Shown here in pieces: positions 11,967 to 25,300 of a DNA stretch of 64,000 bases (position 1 is its first letter; each line of letters starts with the position of its first letter). Origin of the DNA: Branchiostoma belcheri (taxonomy: Eukaryota > Chordata > Leptocardii > Amphioxiformes > Branchiostomatidae); NCBI RefSeq assembly GCF_001625305.1, contig NW_017802458.1:144302-208301 (forward strand), read 5' to 3'. The notes under the pieces were generated by a model, which worked only from the letters and a program-made list of their open reading frames with translations, did no database searches and was not told where the DNA came from. The translations under genes were made by a program, and so were the position numbers.

Positions 11967-12534
11967 AATAGTAGTATGTAAAAGGATAAAAAGACCATTG
12001 AAAATTTGTTCAGAAACAGAATATCATAATAAATCTAGTGTAAAATCAAGACATGATTCATATAGCTGTAAATAATACACATAGTCTATGAGTTAGTTTC
12101 TATTTTTCTTCAGTCACCATACACTATCACTGCATTACAACATAGCAGAGCTTTCCATGTAGAACTTCAATGTAAAAGTTAACTTTCCTTTGTGAACCTC
12201 ATAGTGAAAGAAAAGTAACATAATGTACACCTGCCATAGCCACATATCAGCACAATTCCATCAACAACATGCATTAAAATTAATAACATCAAATCATCTA
12301 TTTCCTCTCCATGAAAAGAACATTCCCATCCTCTTGATTACTATAGTTACATAATGCATGATTACAGTGTTCATAATTACATGCCATTTTATTTCAAATC
12401 TAGTGGGGAAACATACTGATTGCTTTTGCTGGCACAGCACTCAAGTCAGGACCTCATAGGTGGTATAAATATTAAAATCAGTGCCTGATGGTGCACGGTA
12501 GGGGATGGGGAGGGTGTAGGGGGACTTGTTGTAA

Positions 12535-13220
12535 GGCCACACCAAGTAAGTTTTATGGATGACGTCTGCGCATGTGTTGATTTTGGCCTATTCACAGAAA
12601 AAGAAATTCTGCTTCCTGTAACTATATGACTAAAGAGTCACGACAGTTCCACAAATTGCAAGATTGGAAGATGTAATGAAAGGAAAGAAACAGGACAGGA
12701 CGGCAACTGCTGTTCCACTGATTTATTGCTGTTTTCATGAATAAAAGACTTGTTGGTTGTTACACTGTGTTCTTTCATTCAATTTGTGTCCTAAGTAACA
12801 AGATTTTAGGCCCAGAATCAACTGCAAAATGCTCAATGAAAGACATATTTTGGCCCCAACGGTTGAAGAAAGTCCTTTTCTTCCTTGTTGTTAAAGTTTT
12901 TCAATGTAACAATGCAACTTCATTTCATTAAAAGTTCAAAATCTATTGTTTTAATTATAAACCATCCTGGTATGTTGACTTCATGGCTCATATCGTAACA
13001 TTTCCGGCTATCATGGGGTGCCTTGGCCTGTTTTTTTTTTTTTCACCCTGTCGCTTCAAATCTTTATTGAAAAAAAAAAAATCAGACAAACAACAAATTA
13101 AATTGTGGCCTTAGTATATTTCCCATCTAGGCATCTCGTTTTTTCGGCCCTTGATTTTGTTCCACACTCTTGCATTAGATCTACAGAGGACGTCATCCAT
13201 AAAAATTACTTGGTGTGGCC
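12535..13220. mobile_element. MITE family-2 element with a nested family-1 fragment
   Basis: Termini are inverted: GGCCACACCAAGTAAG at 12535 and the complement ending at 13220; flanks are TAA (left) and TAG (right). After the terminus the family-2 hallmark 'atggatgacgtc' is present at both ends. The interior from about 12740 to 13125 matches the family-1 element interior ('cagaatcaactgcaaaatgc', 'aaagtttttcaatgtaacaa'), so one element seems to have inserted in another. No transposase frame is visible. Confidence 0.65.
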
Positions 13221-13451
13221 TAGCGTAATCTTGCAGAGATCTTGATAAGACCACCTGTGGGTACAACATGCCCCAACGAGGCACTAATTACTTCATCACA
13301 GACGACTAGGCGGGACTGGAAACAAAGGGAGATGTCAGGCCAACAATGCAGAGAGATAAGAGTGCAGATGTGTTAGGGCATTATAGGGAATTACAGTGGA
13401 TAAAGCCAGTCTAGGCAATGATGAGCTAAGCATGCGGACACGCATGAAGTG

Positions 13452-13686
13452 GGGCCTGCATGGGGGGGTCTACGCTAAATTTTGAGAACTGGCTACGTAT
13501 TACGCTGAATTCAGGAAACCTCTCGATTACGCTTTACATTAAATTCCAAGTGGCTACAACGCAAAACGGCGAATACGCTCTACGCAAACGCTCTACGTTG
13601 AATTAGAGTGGTCTGTCTGTCTACGCTCTACGTAGAATTAAAACAGTCGATTACACCTTACGGAAAAGGGCATGCAGGCCCCCATG
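13452..13686. mobile_element. CTACGC-rich element with 'gcctgcatg' terminal inverted repeats, copy 1
   Basis: The ends are inverted (gggcctgcatggggg and catgcaggcccccatg). The interior is built of degenerate, regularly spaced 'tacgct' and 'tctacg' motifs separated by 'aattaaaac' or 'aattccaagtgg'. An inverted relative lies at 16677-16893. This quasi-periodic interior is unlike ordinary MITEs; I cannot assign a family. Confidence 0.5.
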
Positions 13687-13843
13687 AAGACTTTTGGATT
13701 TCTCCACTGGAGTACGGATAATACGGCAGTCTGACTTGTCACGTTATGTAAACTTATGCTGGGAAATCAACTTGAATGAAAATGTTTGAGTGAGCAGTCA
13801 ATATGAATTTTTGCTCAGTGCAAGGCCAACACACTAATCATCT

Positions 13844-14138
13844 AGCCTCCGTAGCAGGCTTATAGAACTGGGGGTTTGGTGGTCTTTGGCTGTTTTCTGA
13901 TTAGCCTCCGTAGCAGGCGTATAGAATTGGGGGTTTGGTGGTCTTCGGCAGTTTTCTGATTAGCCTCCGTAGCAGGCTTGTAGAACTGGGGGTTTGGTGG
14001 TCTTCGGCTGTTTTCTGATTAGCCTCGGTAGCAGGCTTATAGAACTAGGGGTTTGGTGGTCTTGGGCTGTTTTCTGATTCGCCTCCGTAGCAGGCTTATA
14101 GAACTGGGGGTTTGGTGGTCTTCGGCTGTTTTCTGATT
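13844..14138. repeat. Five tandem 59-bp units
   Basis: Units start at 13844, 13903, 13962, 14021 and 14080, each exactly 59 bases, reading 'agcctccgtagcaggcttat...gctgttttctgatt' with few substitutions. The unit equals arm A of the fold-back element at 6222-6281. The array continues at 14139-14268 into a single copy of the element's other arm. Confidence 0.9.
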
Positions 14139-14268
14139 AGCCCAGTTCTACAAACGGGGGTAATTCAAACAGGCCGGCTATGTTGTCTATATGCAATCAG
14201 AAAATAGCACATAAAAGCTCCCAAAGACCCCCCAAACCCTCAGTTTTTGGCATTCTATGGAGGCTACT
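14139..14268. mobile_element. Partial fold-back element (arm B) following the 59-bp array
   Basis: From 'gccggctatgttgtctatat' to 'tggcattctatggaggct' this matches 6507-6614. Together with the preceding 59-bp array it forms a second, arm-amplified copy of the same element. 14270-15400 holds no recognised gene; a short inverted pair near 15263-15390 ('tagcctctaccaggc...gcctggtagaggcta') encloses about 110 bases. Confidence 0.6.
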
Positions 14269-15479
14269 ATTCACCAACCTAGCAGATTGTACAGTTACAA
14301 GACAGTATCCATTGGCCAGAAGAGTTTGGTGGCTAGTGGTCACTCCTCTGGCCAAGGCCTGGCCAATGGATATGCCGGTATTGCATAGCCACCATAGGAT
14401 CTGCTTGGCAGGCTCTTTTTCCTTTGTCAGAAACATCAATGTTTGAGACAAGTTCGACTTACTAAGAGTGAGGACTAGAGATTGGTATAGACAAATGAAT
14501 ATGTTAAATTTATCTAGTATGATTTACTTTGGAGGTGGCTATAAGTAATGGAATTAAGGAGGCACACCCCAGTTTATTTGGGGTTTCTATTTGAAGCTGC
14601 ACACCCTCAAATCTAGCGACCGTCTCTGGCATGGAATAATTTGAATAACTGTATATGGAACGAAAGGATATCTCTTCAGCTACAAGACAAGCTGAGTTTG
14701 GTTTCTTCAACCTCTTTAATTTTGGTAAAATCAACAGAAAAAACATTAATTTCGCCCCAAAATTAATGCACAATATTGAGAATTTTCGCTTAGGATAATC
14801 CCATAGAAAAAACAAAATTCAGGCAGAAATGACTGATGCTGGCAGGAAGACCCAAACCTTGACTATACCTTAAACAAAAACTATGTCGACTTGTCTAAAA
14901 ATATTATCTGTTTCCTCCCTTTGTTGGGAACGCCTTCCCATACTTGAAGATGTTTTCCCAAAGTCTTAACCTACTTGACAGTAAACTAACGGTTTATTTA
15001 CTCTGGCCCCCCTCCCCACCCCAAGATTTACACTAGTCACCTTCCCAGGGGGTCAGAGGTCACAGCTGGCAGCTGGGAGCTGTCCCTAACGAGTGGGGCG
15101 GAGAGTTTACACTATTAAAAGTCAATTTGGCTGAGGAAGCTGATAGACTGGGACCATCTCAACAGTTCTGAGTTTCCTCTTAAAGATTTCGTTTCTAATC
15201 TCGACACAAATGTAGTGTCTGTGCCTTTTGAGGTAGATGTTGAAATGTCAGTTTTAAGTAGCCTCTACCAGGCACCGCGGATCGCTGGAAAAATAGTAGA
15301 AATTGGCCGAAATAAAGGGATAGTATACCGGAGAAGATCCAGGTCCATAGAAGATCCAATTTGCGACCCACGATCCGCCTGGTAGAGGCTAAGTTTTAAG
15401 TAATGACAGATTAAAAAGGGTGTTTCTTGATATCTTGTTTATTCATTGGAAACTAAGAAATTGGACCCACTCAATGAAA

Positions 15480-15771
15480 AATGCTCAATAAAAGACATAT
15501 TTTGGACCTAATAACAGTTGAAAAAAGTCCTTCTCTTCCAACTTCTTAAGTTTTTCAATGTAACAATGCAATTGTGTTTCATTCAAAGTTCAAAATTATT
15601 GTTTTAATTATAAACCAGCCTGGTATGTTCACTTTATGGCTCATATTGTAACATTTCCGGCTATCATGGGGTGCCTTGGCCTGTTTTTTTTTTTCATTTT
15701 GCCCTGTTGCTTCATATTTTTTCTGAAAAAATTTGAGAAACAACAAATTAAATTGGTGTGGCCTAAAACTG
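15480..15771 (-). mobile_element. Truncated MITE family-1 element
   Basis: It contains the family interior ('aaaagacatattttgg', 'gtttttcaatgtaacaatgc') and one intact terminus, 'aattggtgtggcc', ending at 15771. The other terminus is missing. Confidence 0.6.
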
Positions 15772-16076
15772 ATGAGTGACCATTGCCGATTTTCCAATAT
15801 AATTTAGTTACGTAGAACAAAAAAAAAGGGTATTTTTAGGACATGTCTTGAGCTAGGGTCAACAAGATACATCTGATCTACACAGTTTATAGAGTTAGCA
15901 TTTCATTCACTCACAAGAAAACTTCATTACGATTATAAAAACCTCATTTCCTAACTGAGAGGTCTAAAGAAATTAAATCCTAACCAGGACCAGATGGGAG
16001 TAAATCTGTTTTATTAATCCTTTCCTTTCTAATTACTATATCTGGGGTAGACCACCAGGCAATATATATGACATAA

Positions 16077-16450
16077 GGCAACAGCAAGTAATTTTTATGG
16101 ATGACATCAATGCGCGCATTGATTTTCGCCTGATTTTGGAAAAAAAACAAGAAATTTTTTTGCCTTCTGACAGTGGTCAACATGCCGGTCAAATGGGCAA
16201 AATGGCATGTCTTGCCATGCTGGAACGTGTATGGCAGATAAACATGAAGAGAGGAGACAAGACAAGGCTCTGATTTATTGTTTTGACTTTTTACTTTGAT
16301 GCAGTGATGTATTTCATTCCTTTTATATGTTCCCACAGAATCAAAACCATTTGTACAATGATTGAAAACTTTCCTTTTTCAAAGTTGCTTCAGTGACAAA
16401 TGGATGTTGTGATAGTTGGCAGTTAAGTTAACACAATATATGTGTCATTT
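16077..16450. mobile_element. MITE family-2 element, one end recognisable
   Basis: The left terminus GGCAACAGCAAGTAATTT is preceded by TAA and followed by 'atggatgacatc'. The interior ('ctgacagtggtcaacatgcc', 'ttgtacaatgattgaaaact') matches the complete family-2 element at 23856-24324. The right terminus is not identifiable. Nothing else is recognised at 15780-16070. Confidence 0.6.
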
Positions 16451-16676
16451 CTTAGGTAGGATGAGTGCACTGTGCAGTGAACTCTATGGGCTGACAGTGG
16501 AGTGTGTAAATAAATGCACAGAACATGTCCAACATTCCTGTCATCACAGATGGGAGGTGTGGGGAGATCTCACAGGAACTGTTTGTCAAAACTGGGGGAC
16601 AACAAGCAACGGGGGTGTCAAACAAACCATGCTGGGGCCATGGCTTCCTGTCAGGGTGACCGTGAACAAGGATCAT

Positions 16677-16893
16677 AAAGGGGGGCCCGCAAGCCCTTTT
16701 CCGTAGAGCGTAATCGGCCGTTTTAATTCTACTTAGAGCGTAGACGGACCGCTCTTCGCATTTTACGTATAGCGTAATCACCGTTTTAATTCTACGTAAT
16801 GCGTTGTAGCCACTTGGAATTTATCGTAAAGCGTAATCAAGAGGTTTCTGAATTCAGCGTAGAGCGTTGTCGGGACCCCCCCTTGCAGGCCCT
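16677..16893. mobile_element. CTACGC-rich element, copy 2 (inverted relative of 13452-13686)
   Basis: Read in reverse complement it follows the first copy in order: the same 'tacgct/ctacg' spacing words, 'aattccaagtggctacaacg' and C-rich 'gcaggccc' ends. It is somewhat shorter and more diverged. Confidence 0.5.
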
Positions 16894-16895
16894 CT

Positions 16896-17245
16896 TAAAG
16901 GCATCCAATGCAATTTCAGGGTGGCAAAACTGGAAATATTCTGAATAAGGCAATCTTTGTGATATTGACACATACTGTCCCACATTAGCACATTTGAATC
17001 AGTACTTTAGGTATTTAAAACTGCAGAAACAAGCCCAAAGACGAGTCCTTCATTTCCTGGGTGGTACCCTAAAAATCAATCCAGGTCCTTCCAGTAACCA
17101 TTTTCTGTCAGAATTTTGGGTATTTTTGCTCCTTGAGGGTCAATATACAATGTACATTGAGAGAGTGTGGTTTTAACTCAGTATGTAGATAAGTGACTAC
17201 AATATTGACTTTTAAAAAATCGGGTTTCCAGGCTCTAAAAACTGT
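16896..17245 (+). repeat. Dispersed repeat R4, copy 2
   Basis: It matches 7770-8125 from 'ggcatccaatgcaatttcag' through 'ggtaccctaaaaatcaatcc' to 'ggctctaaaaactg', with scattered differences. 17250-17950 holds nothing recognised. Confidence 0.65.
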
Positions 17246-17953
17246 GCTGAGGTTGGAACCCCTAACCTCTGGAGCGACCAAATTCGATCCACATGGGTCC
17301 CTCACCGCATTCTCCATGGGAATATGCTTCCCTGAAAACCTGACACAGAACCAGAGTTTAGACAAGCTCTCCTCCGTACAGTAACACCAAAATGCCAGCA
17401 CACACACAAACATTGACCACCACTCTAGCAACAAAGCTCTAAAAATACACATCCTGACAAAATGCTACAGTGTGGAATGCTATACAGCACTGGTACCCGG
17501 TACAGTCGGTATTCTAAACATTTTGTCTGGGGAAATATTTGCTGACTGGGGCAAAAAAAATGGCACAGTTGAGATTTTCTGAACAAACAGGAATAAAGTC
17601 AGTTCACAGAGAATGACTCATCTTGTTTTACCATTGCCAAAAAGGTCATGTTTTGGGTATCTAGCATTCATAATGGTTGAGTGGCATAACTCAAGAAGCT
17701 ATGGATGGATTGCTCTGAAACTTGGTATGTGGTTAGGTCTTGACCTACTGAAGAAGTGATTAGGTTTTGGCCCCCCTGGTGGCTTTCCTTGAAACTGCAG
17801 GAAAACATTGATAGGGACTGGAATGTAGTACATGTATTTTGCAAAATTGCTAACATTTCAACCAAAGGTAATATTACGCTACATGAAACACCTTGTACTA
17901 GTATTTACTTAGAGTATATGCGAAGACATAATTAAATGTAAAAGTAATCATAA

Positions 17954-18329
17954 GGCCACACCAATTTAATTTGTTGTTTCTCAGATTTTTTCAGAAAAAA
18001 AACAGGAGCGACAGGGGAAAAAAAAACAGGCCAAGGCACCCCATAAGAGCCATAAATGTTGCAATATGAGCCATTAAATGAACATACCAGGCTGGTTTAT
18101 AATTAAAACAATATATTTTGAACTTTTAATGAAACAAAGTTGCATTGTTACATTGAAAAAAACTTGAACAGCTAGGAAGAATAGGACATTCTTCAACCGT
18201 TGGGGCCAAAATATGTCTTTTATTGAGCATTTTGCAGTTAATTTAGACCCCCCCCCAATTTTTTTTTGGCAAATTGGAAAAAAAATGGACAGGGCGATCC
18301 GAGAAGCAACAAATCAAATTGGTGTGGCC
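17954..18329. mobile_element. MITE family-1 element, both termini present
   Basis: Termini GGCCACACCAATTTAATTTG (17954) and its inverse (ending 18329) enclose a 376-bp AT-rich interior without coding capacity. Flanks are TAA and TAC, so only TA is shared. Confidence 0.75.
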
Positions 18330-18627
18330 TACGCAAAAGACCTAGCAGAAAACATGGAGGTAGAAGAGAGAAAATGAGGGAAAATCTTTCACAAGAGAGC
18401 CATGGGAAAACCAGTGCTCTGTCTCTTCACCATTTTGACTGACAAGACTATCACCCCCAACCCTGGGAGACAGACAGTTGATCAGAGAAGTATTTGGCCT
18501 GTTGAAATCCTGGCAGTGTTTTGAAGGATGAAGTGCTACTATGGTATGTTATCTGCTGTGCGAGTACCTATAAATACCCTGTTGATAGAGTTGTTTAAGT
18601 TAGAGCTGAGTGATGGATGAATGGGGA

Positions 18628-19035
18628 ACAGACAGGTCAGCGGTGGTGATGCCGTCAGGACAAAACTGCAGTTTGAGTGTAATCTGATAGAGGGAGCAAA
18701 TGTACTGGTAAATGTGAGATTTCTCTGTACTGGATTTTTGAGGATGACTGAAGTTTTTGGTCTTCACAATTTCTGAACAGACAGGTGAGCAATTGTAATG
18801 ATGTCAAGACAATGCTGCAGTTTATATCCAACCTGATAGAGGGGGTAACTGCACTGGTAAAAATGGCCGTTGAGATTCCTCTGTTGGATTGAGAGGATGG
18901 GTCTAGCACCTGACACAGAAGTTTTTTTTCTTGAATATTTGGAAAGACAGACAGGTCAGCAGTTGTTATACTGTCTAGACAACATTTGCAATTTGAATCC
19001 AACCTGATAGAGGGAGCAAATGTACTTGTTGAGAT
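18628..19035. repeat. Three degenerate tandem units of ~150-170 bp
   Basis: Units begin with 'acagacaggt(c/g)agc' at about 18628, 18777 and 18947 and share 'cctgatagaggg' 50-60 bases later. The block lies just upstream of the BTB-TLDc gene. Whether it is regulatory cannot be said. Confidence 0.6.
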
Positions 19036-19328
19036 TCTCTACTCTTTCATACTTTCCTAGAACTATCGCAGAGTGGAACTTGCTGTTACCAGGTACAGTA
19101 TAGGTATGTCATTAGATAGCTGTAAATATTGTTTAGAGTTAGATGTTCAAGGGTTAGGTCACTTAGGTGTAACAAGTCGATCGGTGTAATGTAGCCAGCT
19201 GCTGCCGCGCCGCGTGCCTGTGAAGCTGGTGTGTTACGCCGAAGGGCGATCTGGATTTGAAAGCATTGGTCTGATGCTGAATTTTTTTTCTTGAAATTTG
19301 CAGGTAGGATTCTACAGTGAGCGTTGCT

Positions 19329-22300
19329 ATGGGGACGCAAGTGCCGCATTCCGCGTCGCTTCCCGACGGGCTGTTCTCGGGACTGCCGAGCCTGGTGTCG
19401 GACCTACAGAAGCTGCTGGACGACCGTGACACGGCAGACGTCATGTTCGTGGTGGGGAGGGAGGAGGTCCCCATGTACGCACACAGGCTCATCCTCTGGG
19501 CACGCTGTAAGGGGTACCAGAGGTACAAGAGGGACTTCTGGAGTAAGGTAGGCCTGGGGTTATGCTCATCTTTAATACTGCTTATCCCTCTGTGAGGAGG
19601 ATTATTAGCAGCTGCGCGGATTAGTAACTGTGTGCAAACAAAGGGTAGGATAGGGATGGACGTAGACAAGTGCCAGGACAGGACAAGTGGAAATCAATGG
19701 TGCTAGTATTACACATATTTACATGTTTACAAGGACAGGGAGGCATCTCAATGCAGCAAAGCCCATCCCAGCTCTGCTTTGAACACTTTACACACCTTAG
19801 GCCACACCAAGTTGGTTTGTTGGTTCTCAAAAAAAAAACAGACCTAGGAATCCTATGATAGCCCCAAATGCTAGGAGCAATGAAGTCAACAATGAGTTTC
19901 AATTGAAACAATGAGTTTCAAACTTTTAATCAAACCACTGCATTTTTAAATGGAAAATAAACTGTAACAACTCTGAAGAGAAGAGACTTCTTTCAACTGT
20001 TAGGGCCAAAATATGAGCATTTTGGAATTGATTTAGAGGCTGAAATAAGGTCTTTTTTGCAACCCCCCTCCAAAAAAAGCAGGCAAATCCATGAACCAAC
20101 AAGTTAAATTGGTGTGGCCTCACAAAGTTTGTAGCATAACGTGTGGTTAGGGTAGCTGGCCCTAGAAGACTCTACAGGTTCCTGGTTTGAATACCTATCA
20201 GGTCTAATACACAAGGAAATTTGTCGATGAAGGTTAGACATCCAGGAGATACACAAGGAATATACCAGGTCCAACGTTGAACCCTTGAGAGGCACCAAAT
20301 TTCACTCTGCTCAATTGAAAATAATTACATTTACCTAGCTCTGGTGTACATGTATGTACTTTTGAGGCCTTTTTATGAGGTGTTCGCCCATTTCACACTT
20401 TTTTTGCAGGTAACAGGAATGAAGGGAATCATGACCATCAAACAACCAAAGTACAAACCTGAAGTCTTCAGAAATGTTCTCAACTATCTGTACACAGGAA
20501 AGGTATGAATGAACTGACCATTTAGGTAACAAGAATACAAAAAATGTGCAAAATGTAACACTTTTATATGTCTACAAATACAAAAGTTCATGACAATGTA
20601 GGTGCCTTGTTCAAGATGGTTTGAACTTATTGCTGCTGCCTAACAATACAATTTTGGCTCCAAAATACTACTGCTAATCAGCATTTCTACCACTGACAAT
20701 TATTATGTTTACAGAAGGAAAACATTCTTTTTGCTATGTTTTCTCTTCTTCATCCTCTCCAAACCAAAAAGGTCAATGACCTGAACCAGACTGTCTGTTA
20801 CCATGGTAACTAGTGTAGGGTTGTTTTTGCTACGTTTCCTCTTCTTCATCCTCTCCAAACCTAAAAGGTCAATGACCTGAACCAGACTGTCTGTTAACTA
20901 GTGTTGGGTTTCACCATGTTGCAATTTTATAGTAGGAGGGATTTAGACTCCTGTCTGACCATATATGTGAATGTGTTTGAGTAGGAATCAACAGAGCAGA
21001 CCATATGCGAAGGTAAACATTATGCTTTTGCTATTATGAAGCAAGTTTAAACTGCAATTTCCAACACAACAAATTGGACTCACCCAAATTTTCGACTGTA
21101 CAACTCCAGTCTTCGTCAAGGAATGAGCAATCCACTGCTTCTGTGACATCACACAGATAACACACATGACTTCGTGAGCAGTGGATCATAGGTTGCAGAA
21201 AGTCTGTGGCGCCCCCCGTCTCTGTTGAGGGATGGTTGTAATGCCCTGGTGTAGATGGCCTTTTTAATTCCTCATGCAATTATTCATTTGCATTTGCTTT
21301 GCTTTACATAAATATGATTTTGTGTTTTGTACAGATGACCCTGAAAGATGCCACAGTGTTTGAGGTGTTAGTAATAGCCCAGGACATGGGTGTACCAGAC
21401 CTACAGTACAGTTGTGAGGAGCACATCTCCAGTCAGCTCACAGTCCACAACGCCTGTTTCTTCCTCGCTAACGCTCTCAGCACTGTTCCAACACTTACTA
21501 CTAAAGGTGGGTTATAGAAACTTTTTTATAGTTAAGATTTCTTTTGTACCGTATGTATAGTTCTGGATCTAGAGCTCAGAGCAGTTTGGCCTAGGAAAAA
21601 AAATGTTGTCTTTCCTGTTTCCTGACCGATCCTCTAAAAACTGCCGACCCTAGCCTTTTTTTTGTGGAGCCTGCAAGGGACATAAACTTTTCGAGCTGAT
21701 CAACCTTTTCTAGCTCTATGATCTGACACTTGAATTATGAAATGTTGCACAGTTTTCGAACATTGACATTGGAAAATATCATGCAAGTTTTACTTTGTTA
21801 AACCATATTGTGTAGGTTGTAGAAAGTCTGTGGCGCCCCCCGTCTCTGTTGACGGTGGTTGTAATGCCCTGATGTAGATGGCCTCAACAGAGCCGGGGGA
21901 CGCCACAGACTTTCTGCAACCTATGATCCACTGCTCACGGAGTCACGTGTGTTATCTGTGTGACGTCACAGAAGCGCTGTATTGCTCATTCCTTGACAAA
22001 GACTGGAGTTGTACAGTCGAAAATTTGGGAGAGTTCAATTTTTTGTATGTATGTTCAAGAAAACAGGGTGTCTTAGATACAATTTTGAAAAAAAAGACGA
22101 TGCATGTTCTTTTCCTTTAAGATGTTGTTCATTTTCTCAAAGGAGGAGCTACAGAGATCCACCCCCTTGTCACGAGATGTCTTAACTTCATTGAAGAAAA
22201 CGCAGAAGACTGCTTGAGGACAGAAGGGTTCTTACAGCTGCCCAAGGAACCTGTCATCAGACTTGTATCCAGTGATCAGGTCAGCCAATCTGCTATACAT

Positions 22301-25300
22301 ATATGTTTCCCTCAAATTGTGAAGAAAAAAGTCTATAAGGCCACACCAATTTAATTTCTTGGTTAACGGATTTGCCCGCTTCATTTTTTTTTCTGATTTG
22401 CAAAAAAAAAAAAAAAAAAAAATTCTGAATCAACTGCAAAATGCACATATTTTGCCCTTGACATTCGAAAACAGTCATTTTCTTCCTAGTTGTTACAGTC
22501 ACTCCATCTTTCAATGCAATGGTATCATTAAAAGTTCAAAATTCATTGTTAAAATTTTGAACCAGCCTGGTGTGTTGACTTCATGGCTCTATCGTACCAT
22601 TTTGGGCCATAATAGAATGCCTAGCCCTGTTTTTATTTTTCGCCCGCCCGCTACATTATTTTTCTAGAAAAATCCGGTAACCAAGAAATTAAAGTGGTGT
22701 GGCTTAATAGTTTGTGTTAAAGGTATCCAATGCAATTTCGGGATATCAAAACTGGAAATATTCTGAATAAGGCAATCTTTGTGATATTGATACTGCTTCA
22801 CATTGGCACATTTAAATCAGCATTTCATACTTTGGGCATTTAAAACTGCAGAAACAAGCCCCAAGATGAGTCCTTTATTTTCTGGGTGGTACCCTAAGAT
22901 TAGATTATTATATATATTGTTATCCTGACTACAAAATAAAGCCCAACAAAGGAACAACAACAAAAAAAGACTGTAGTAAAGTTCTTCCTAAGTTCCTATG
23001 TAATTAATTAAGTTTCAGAAAAAAAATGTGGGTTGTACAGGTACTTTTGACAAAAAAGCTGCAAAACTATTATTTTCCTTCGTACATGATATCGTTGCTA
23101 TAGCAGCTACATTTTTTCACAAACAATAATACAAAAGTTGTCATGAATTTAAATTCATATCCCTAGGTTATTCAGTAAGTTTAAAAGAGTGATGGTTAGA
23201 AATATGAATAATTATTCTTGAAAAAAGTTTGACTAAGATTTACATTAGACATTTATGTCTATATCTTAAGAATCCATTCACCAGGCTGTTGCAAGGGTTA
23301 ATCTGGAGTCAAGCAACTTTTACTGGATCTAAAATAGAATCAAGTAAGTTTGATAGCCAAAACATAAAAATAAACGAAAACAACAACAACATTGCAGTAT
23401 CTCTTGCAAATGATAATTGAGTATAGAAAGTGTACTGGAAGTGTGGTCCAACAAAAAAGTCACAGTCTGATATCAAGATGTTGCAACATGCTTTGCCTAA
23501 CTATTCTTTCCCTCTGTATGTAACGTTACTGGGTTGAAGAGCAAATTTGCCTAACTGTGTACTCTATTCTGTCAGCTCTATCTGCCTAACTACTGCAGTG
23601 TATGTATGAGCATTCCAGAGAAGGTTGCGTTTGGTCGTATCTTGACGCCCTCCTTGACGCGGAGCCAGATGCGATCGCGGGGGTTGAGCTGCAGGTACAG
23701 GGAGTTACCGGTCATGGCGTGGCCAGACATGTTCATACCCTGCTGGGGAGGGGGGCAGAAAATCAAGGTCACATCAAGGTCACATCAATGCACAGGATTT
23801 ACATATAAAATGAACATGTAGTGAAGAAACTTTGTGTCACTCACATTGTTTCTAAGGCCACAGCAAGTAATTATTATGGATGACATCAGGGCACGCATTA
23901 CTGATTTTGAAAAAAATAAAAACAGGAAATTTTGTTGCCCTCTGACAGTGGTCAACATGCCGAAAATAGGCAAAGATGTCTGTCGCCATGCTGGAATGTG
24001 GATGGCAGATAAATATGAAGAGAAAAGACAAGACAAGGTTCTGATTTATTGTTTTGTCTTTTACTTTGATGCAGCGATGTATTGCATAATATATGTAATA
24101 TTCCCACTGAAGCAAAACCATTTGTACAATGATTGAAAACTTTTATTTTTCAGTGTCAAATGGATGTTGTACTGTAGTACTTGGCAGTAAAGGTAGCACA
24201 ATTTAGGTATCATTCCTACATTTTCAAATTTCCAAATTGAAGATTGCCTTGTTTTTTATTTTGCCCTATCGCATTAGATTTGGAGTCTGGAGGATGTATT
24301 CCATAAAATTTACTTGCTGTGGCCTTAGGATGATACAAAAACACACAAAGATAAATGAAAAGGTAGTCAAATAACAATGATTGTAGGTGACAAACGAATG
24401 ACAAAGGACATACCTGCAGTGACACGACCGTGACACCATTTTTGACCAGTTGGACCGGTTCATACTGGTTCTCGGGGTGCTCACACAGAACATGGAAGGT
24501 GAAGAAGTAGATGCCTGGTTTCTCTGATGTGAACGTGTGGCCGTCAAAACCTGCAAGAAACATGGAAGATCCACCTCAGAAGTTTAGGATATCATAATTA
24601 TTATTAAGCAATCTATAATATCCTAGTACTTTGGCTGTGAATTGTTTCTTTTAGTGAAGATGCTTTTTGGTGCAGATTCCATACCTAACACACACGTTTT
24701 TGACTCTTGTCTCCATTTCTTGAGTTTTCATGCACATCATAAGGACCAAAGTGTCTTCTTTCCTTGATGGAAAATGACTTACAAATGACAATGACTTTCA
24801 AACTTAAAAAAAAGATAATATTTGATAGCAGATGCTTTTGATATCCATGCTATGATTTCCACTTGTTCAAAAGGTTAAACCTTGATGTGATGTTTAGATG
24901 TCTGATATTCCTTTTGACATTCCCCTAAGCATTTGGAAGATATCTTTGGTTAGTTTGTTGATGAAAGGCAAGAAAGCAGCCAACAAATCATAATGATATT
25001 GCGGTCATCAAATAAGCAAGGGAGTCTAAAACTTAAAAGTAAAGACTCTTTTGAACCTCCTTGAAGAAAAGCAATAAGGCCACTGCCTATTTTCAGTAAA
25101 AAGCAACATGTACATGTATAGACATCGACTAGGGGTGGGTACCTGTATAGAAAATTCAGGCCCAGGTTCAGATCAGGTTCAGAGGATCAGGTCCAGGTCT
25201 GGACCTAAACCTGGACCTGATTATTGTACAGTAGCACTACTAGTAGTATATCATATTTTGGAGTGTGAAACACGAGTACAGGTGACTTTGTTCAAGTTGT

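Noticed and set aside
16416-16706. Cysteine-containing 96-codon frame after an acceptor-like sequence
   Set aside because: It runs from a MITE interior into the CTACGC element; no domain is recognisable and the overlapping minus frame is equally open.
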